NCBI GenBank assembly: GCA_947623455.1
Contig: OX392528.1
Location: 54,764,322 to 54,828,321, forward strand
DNA from: Mimachlamys varia
Taxonomy: Eukaryota; Mollusca; Bivalvia; Pectinida; Pectinidae
Direction: 5' to 3'
Length of the DNA: 64,000 nt
The notes beneath the pieces are model-generated. The model saw only the letters and a program-made list of their open reading frames with translations, was not told the DNA's origin and ran no database searches. Shown here in pieces: positions 60,071-64,000 of this stretch (the first letter of the stretch is position 1; each line of letters begins with the position of its first letter). Both the position numbers and the translations under genes were made by a program.

Positions 60071-62297
60071 CAACCCATAATACGTTATCGACAGTGAATA
60101 AAGTGCTTACAGAATTACACTGTACAACAAAAGTTATATTTATTTTGTCAATTTCGATTCCCACCTTTTGGCCCAAGCATCACTGACGAGTCTTAGAAGG
60201 ACGAAACAGCTTTAGTATTCTAATTAATTAATTTTTTCGCCATACTGTATCTTTTAATAAATTAAAAATGTGCAGCATGTGTGTGTGTTACGTCATTTTT
60301 GTCAAATGTGGTTTAAGCATCACATTGACTACAACACAAAGAATAAAAGAAAGATACAAAACATACTGACTTTTGATATTTTATTAAGAATATGAATATC
60401 TGGTGTGGTATCTTATACACAGTATCAGCTTACAACAGAGAGCACATTGCTTAGTCTTACATAAGCAATTTTAAGTCAATTAAAGTGCCTTTTATAATCT
60501 GCGTGTGGTATAGATCCCATTTAACGATATTTGACTTATACTACACACCAAACAGCATACATTAAACTCAACTGCATTTATTTACAAACACAAAAAAAAA
60601 AATCATTTCGACAACTTGTAAAACATCTAGTTGTTGATTAAAGCAAAACATTAATAGGTTTTTATGTTTACAAAAAAAATGGAAGCGTTATTCCGTACGT
60701 AAAATTCTGTATATACAACCAATCAGTGTAACTACTTGATGTATTAATGACTAGTATGGGCGTATTTAGTCCTAATCTGTCACCTTTATCAGACAAATGG
60801 TGTATGGAGAGAGGAATTAATATACGCTTTCATCTTGTTTTCCAATCCCAAATATACTTTGTTATTTTAACTACTGTTGTAAAAAATTCTGGAAATAAAA
60901 TAGAAAACGAATAAGATTTGTTCAAGCAAACCGAGTAAAAAAGTGTTATCTCCCTTGAATCTGTGAAAAGCTACCAAAACACAGCAACACTTTAAGTAAA
61001 GACATTGAAATGCATTACGAAAGTGACTAGGACTACCGCAAGACTAACTCATTCACCCCAAAAATCACATTTCACAATAAATGCCTGGGCATATCCAGTT
61101 TATATATGCAGGAATGAATATGTTATATTTATAACTGCTGCAGGCACTGGTTTCATCAACGTTACTTAACTTAAGGGATTTTCTTAACTTAAAATTCTCC
61201 ATAGGAAAGCAATACAGAAGATAAGGGGGAAATCCTAGGTTAAGGAACTTTCCTTAGCTTTTGTAATCCTTTCCTATGGAGATTTTTAATTGAAGAAATT
61301 TTCCTTAAGCTAAATAAGGAACGTTGAAGGAACGTGGCTAGATGCGAAAAACAAAGACGACAAATTCACTCAATAGAGAATAAACATGCATTATTAGTAG
61401 TATATGTTAAATCCAACAAAAATGGCAAGCATACATAAAGGTTAAGCGTGTCATCCTGTGTATCCACAGATTTAATTGACTACTTTAAAAGAATGATAAA
61501 GTGGCTGATAAACAAATGAGGGCAATTATTTTTGTGAATATTAATAATTAGTCATTATTTTCATTTATTTTGTAACAATAGTAGTAATAGACAAAATCGA
61601 AAAAGATACTTATATGTAGCGCGAAACAACTCTAACGATGAAGACTTATAGCTTGTACCAAGACTACAATGCAACCTGTTCATGTCATTGGCATAAACCA
61701 ATAATATTTTTTATGATTGAAAATATAAATTAAACACGATAAATATTATGTTTGTGTATCAACAAATTTTACTATAATATAAAATTATTTGGTGTTCACC
61801 TTTTTGTTGTATGCAAATTGTACACAAAAGTTCTGAATAACAAGTAAACAGATTAAAAGAAAGTAAAAAAAAAAAAAAAATGGAATATGGTTTATTTCTA
61901 AATGCACCTACAAACTTCCATCTTTGTTCGGTCTATTTAAGAAATCCTCCCACTTAATATACCACAGGAAAATAAATGGATAGTACAATCTTGATAATCT
62001 TGGTAAGATATAAAAGACATAATTATAAGCCTTCTACGTTAAAATACACTATACGATAAATCGTTTATCTTAATAACCTTATTGGAAGAGTCCTGTCCCG
62101 ACCACAGCGGGACTTTCTGTGTTTCTATTTCAGAGACTTCAATAAAGAACTGTTAAATGCGTCCTTATCTTTCTCATATTACAAAAAAAAACATCTTTTG
62201 TTTCCCCTTCTTTATCGATTAATGCACAGTTTCATTATGCAAATCAATCTTACAAGTTATATTTAGTTAATTACTACCATTATAGCATGCATTGACC
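60071..62297. other. Intergenic stretch
   Basis: AT-rich; apart from the inverted-repeat element at 61158-61325 and half of a palindromic mini-element at 61044 (CTAACTCATTCACCCC), nothing recognised. It could include distal 3' UTR of the IFI44-like gene. Confidence 0.5.
61158..61325. mobile_element. MITE with about 50-bp imperfect inverted arms
   Basis: AACGTTACTTAACTTAAGGG with TTCTCCATAGGAAAG at the left; mirrored by CTTTCCTATGGAGA with CTTAAGCTAAATAAGGAACG at the right. Confidence 0.7.
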
Positions 62298-62690
62298 TTA
62301 AAGGCCCAATAAACGTAACTTTCGGCAAAACTTGAAGCGAAAATCAAGCCTTATAACTTATCATATTTATAGATTTAGTTAAGATTAACTGATTTCAGCA
62401 ATATTCAAGATGAATTCTTTCGCGGTTACCGGTACAGCAGCGGTTTAAACACGCTATTTGTAAACACGCGTCCATTTCGAACCGTCTTCTTCCTTCGGTT
62501 TGTTGTTGAAGTGGGCCCCACCTGAATTATTTTCAATTCTTTGGAATCTTTTATCCAGAGTTTCTAGTTAGTTACCGCTCAGGTTTACTTCGTTTTAGGC
62601 TTAGTTTTGCATGGTTATCAACTGGATTTTTTTTCAGAATTTTTCATAATCACGAAAATTTCCCTGAAGTTACGTATATTGGGCCTTTAA
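62298..62690 (-). mobile_element. TTAA-flanked MITE, family A, copy 6
   Basis: TTAAAGGCCCAATAAACGTA to TACGTATATTGGGCCTTTAA, 393 bp, same orientation as copies 4 and 5. Confidence 0.88.
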
Positions 62691-62744
62691 CACTATTTAG
62701 GAATTAAAAGTCTAGACAACAAGCTTTATATGTACAAGTCATTT

Positions 62745-63056
62745 TCAACATAACACGGATCTTTGTACAGTGATATTTTCATTCCAGCTGGTTTTGCTTG
62801 TTCGTGTTTATTTTTAGCTGCATTGTCATTATAATATGAATATAGCATAGCTGCTTGTCGAGTCATTTTCATTCCAGTTGGTTTTGCTTTTGCTTTTCGT
62901 GTTGTTTTTAGCTGCAATATAGCATGGATGTAGGTATCAGGGATATTTTCATTCCGGCTGGTTTTGCCTTTCGTGTTGTTTTTAGTTGCAATATAGCATG
63001 GATGTTTGTATCAAGGTCATTTTCATCCCAGCTGATTATGCTGTTTCTACGTATAT
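62745..63056 (+). repeat. 74-90-bp tandem repeat in the IFI44-like 3' region
   Basis: TTTTCATTCCAGCTGGTTTT and GTTGTTTTTAGCTGCAATAT phrases recur four times (anchor at 62781, 62871, 62951 and 63025). The array reaches the stop codon of the gene on the minus strand. Confidence 0.85.
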
Positions 63057-63058
63057 TT

Positions 63059-63366
63059 CTAGCTGAGCTGTGATTCGTATCTCTCTTGTCTGAGCTCGTC
63101 TAGGTGATTGACTCGCAGGTAAGCGTCGGCCGACCGAAGCATCTGCCGCAGGTTATAGAGGGCCAGAATGGCGACCTCGTCGGACGTGGTCAGCTCCATA
63201 AAGTGGTTCTTCATTGGTAGAACTGTAAGAGGTGGAAGTCCCAGACAGTTTGCGGCATGGAAACACCTCTGCTGGATCACCTCGCTCCGGTACACGGCCG
63301 AGGTGTCTTTCTTCGTGGCTTGGCAAGTGTTGTCTATCTTGTTCAGTAGGACCAACTGGGGGATAC
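63059..63366 (-). CDS. IFI44-like GTPase, terminal exon (partial gene)
   Basis: The acceptor GTAAATAG|GT at 63366 opens in phase with IPQLVLLNKIDNTCQATKK and runs 101 codons to TAG at 63061-63059. LVLLNKID is a G4-type (NKxD) guanine-base motif. The rest, VYRSEVIQQRCFHAANCLGL, then VLPMKNHFMEL and ALYNLRQMLRSADAYL, parallels the C-terminus of vertebrate IFI44/IFI44L (KNY-like block, then LRQILxxADxYL). These are interferon-induced GTPase-like proteins, with many relatives in bivalves (family knowledge). P-loop exons lie beyond the right edge. Plus-strand open frames here are shadows. Confidence 0.88.
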
Positions 63367-63369
63367 CTA

Positions 63370-64000
63370 TTTACAATAAGAAATGAATTTGTTTATTGCA
63401 TTAGGATGCCGTTTATTTGTTTTTCTTTATAGAAATTTGAATCGGTCAAAAATTTTGTATTGTAAAATCGACGATGATTTTTTTTCAAGTTAAAAAAAAT
63501 GTTGAATGTGTTCTGATTTGGTTTGTTTCTTTAATTGTTTCATTTTTAACAGTATGTATAACAATTACCACATTTTGTATATATATACAGTGACGTGCCA
63601 ATAATTGTTTTTTATTTCACTATATATTCTGTGTATTTCCAGCTTTTTTCAATGAATTTCCCTGACTTTGATTATGGATCATGTTAAATGAAATTTTATG
63701 TACTTATAGAAAATTGTTTCTTGTTTCATCTCATAAAAATTGTCACTGTTTTACGTTATGTATGACCAGAGAAATCATAATTTATCACATATTTACCAGT
63801 GAAGTATCGAAAATTATTCATTCTATAAAAGTGATATTTTTCACTAGTGAAAAATATCACTTTTTCTGATTTGACCAATCAGAACGCTGCTTACCAAACG
63901 ACGTTTAGGAAAATCAAAAGCTGCCCCTGCATATTTTCCTATTAAATTTGTAATAAACAGAATATCTAACCGTATCTTCAGTTATACCAAACATATTTCA
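63370..64000 (-). other. Intron upstream of the IFI44-like terminal exon
   Basis: Contains a copy of the arm repeat of 49788-50690 (63590-63790) and a 38-nt perfect palindrome (63827-63864). No further exon seen. Confidence 0.6.
63827..63864. repeat. 38-nt perfect palindrome
   Basis: Arms AAAAGTGATATTTTTCACT and its exact inverse meet at CTAG with no loop. A related TTTTCACTAGTG centre occurs in the foldback at 54399-54456. Confidence 0.85.

Noticed and set aside
59807..60073. 88-codon minus-strand frame as a protein
   Set aside because: It runs through the splice-donor-like site of the inverted module into the segment that looks intronic in the other copy.
63168..63432. Plus-strand open frames of 72 and 66 codons
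   Set aside because: They are antisense shadows of the IFI44-like exon.

Overview
The window is animal nuclear DNA, most likely from a bivalve mollusc. It is AT-rich, has small exons in kilobase-scale introns with GT-AG borders, and is crowded with MITEs, tRNA-derived SINEs, minisatellites and tandem-array transposons of the kind known from bivalves (pearl / Helentron-like). The taxon is inferred from this repeat style and from an IFI44-like exon; no species is claimed.

Positions 1-49245 hold the 5' part of one large minus-strand gene, a PACS (phosphofurin acidic cluster sorting protein) orthologue. Fourteen coding exons were read directly. They run from the start codon at 49245 down to an exon cut by the window edge at position 1, keep one reading frame across all 13 introns, and give about 476 residues: the N-terminal region, the cargo (furin)-binding region, the acidic linker, and a basic phosphosite-like segment. 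The C-terminal half lies beyond the left edge.

The introns hold most of the repeats. Intron 13 has a 1.1-kb G-rich minisatellite against a splice donor. Intron 12 holds a second minisatellite split by a foldback element, a 2.65-kb element with seven 324-bp repeats, and two TTAA-flanked MITEs (a third is in intron 13). Other introns contain 30-bp, 24-bp, 101-bp and 34-bp minisatellites, several SINEs, pogo-like MITEs, and a 1.97-kb element bounded by 13-bp inverted repeats that encloses an endonuclease (EEP) relic plus nine 146-bp repeats. Intron 1 contains a hAT-type element with a perfect 8-bp target duplication and a second element nested inside it.

Positions 49246-63058 are mostly intergenic. 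They hold a 5'-truncated non-LTR retrotransposon whose 501-codon reverse transcriptase frame is intact, a second copy of its 3' end interrupted by a MITE, further MITEs, a SINE, a 151-nt foldback, and an inverted duplication of a small start-codon plus splice-donor module that may be a gene's first exon. At 63059-63366 is the terminal exon of a minus-strand IFI44-like GTPase gene whose 5' exons lie beyond the right edge.

The two protein genes have no evident functional link. The structure worth attention is the nested transposon history and the placement of tandem arrays beside PACS splice sites.
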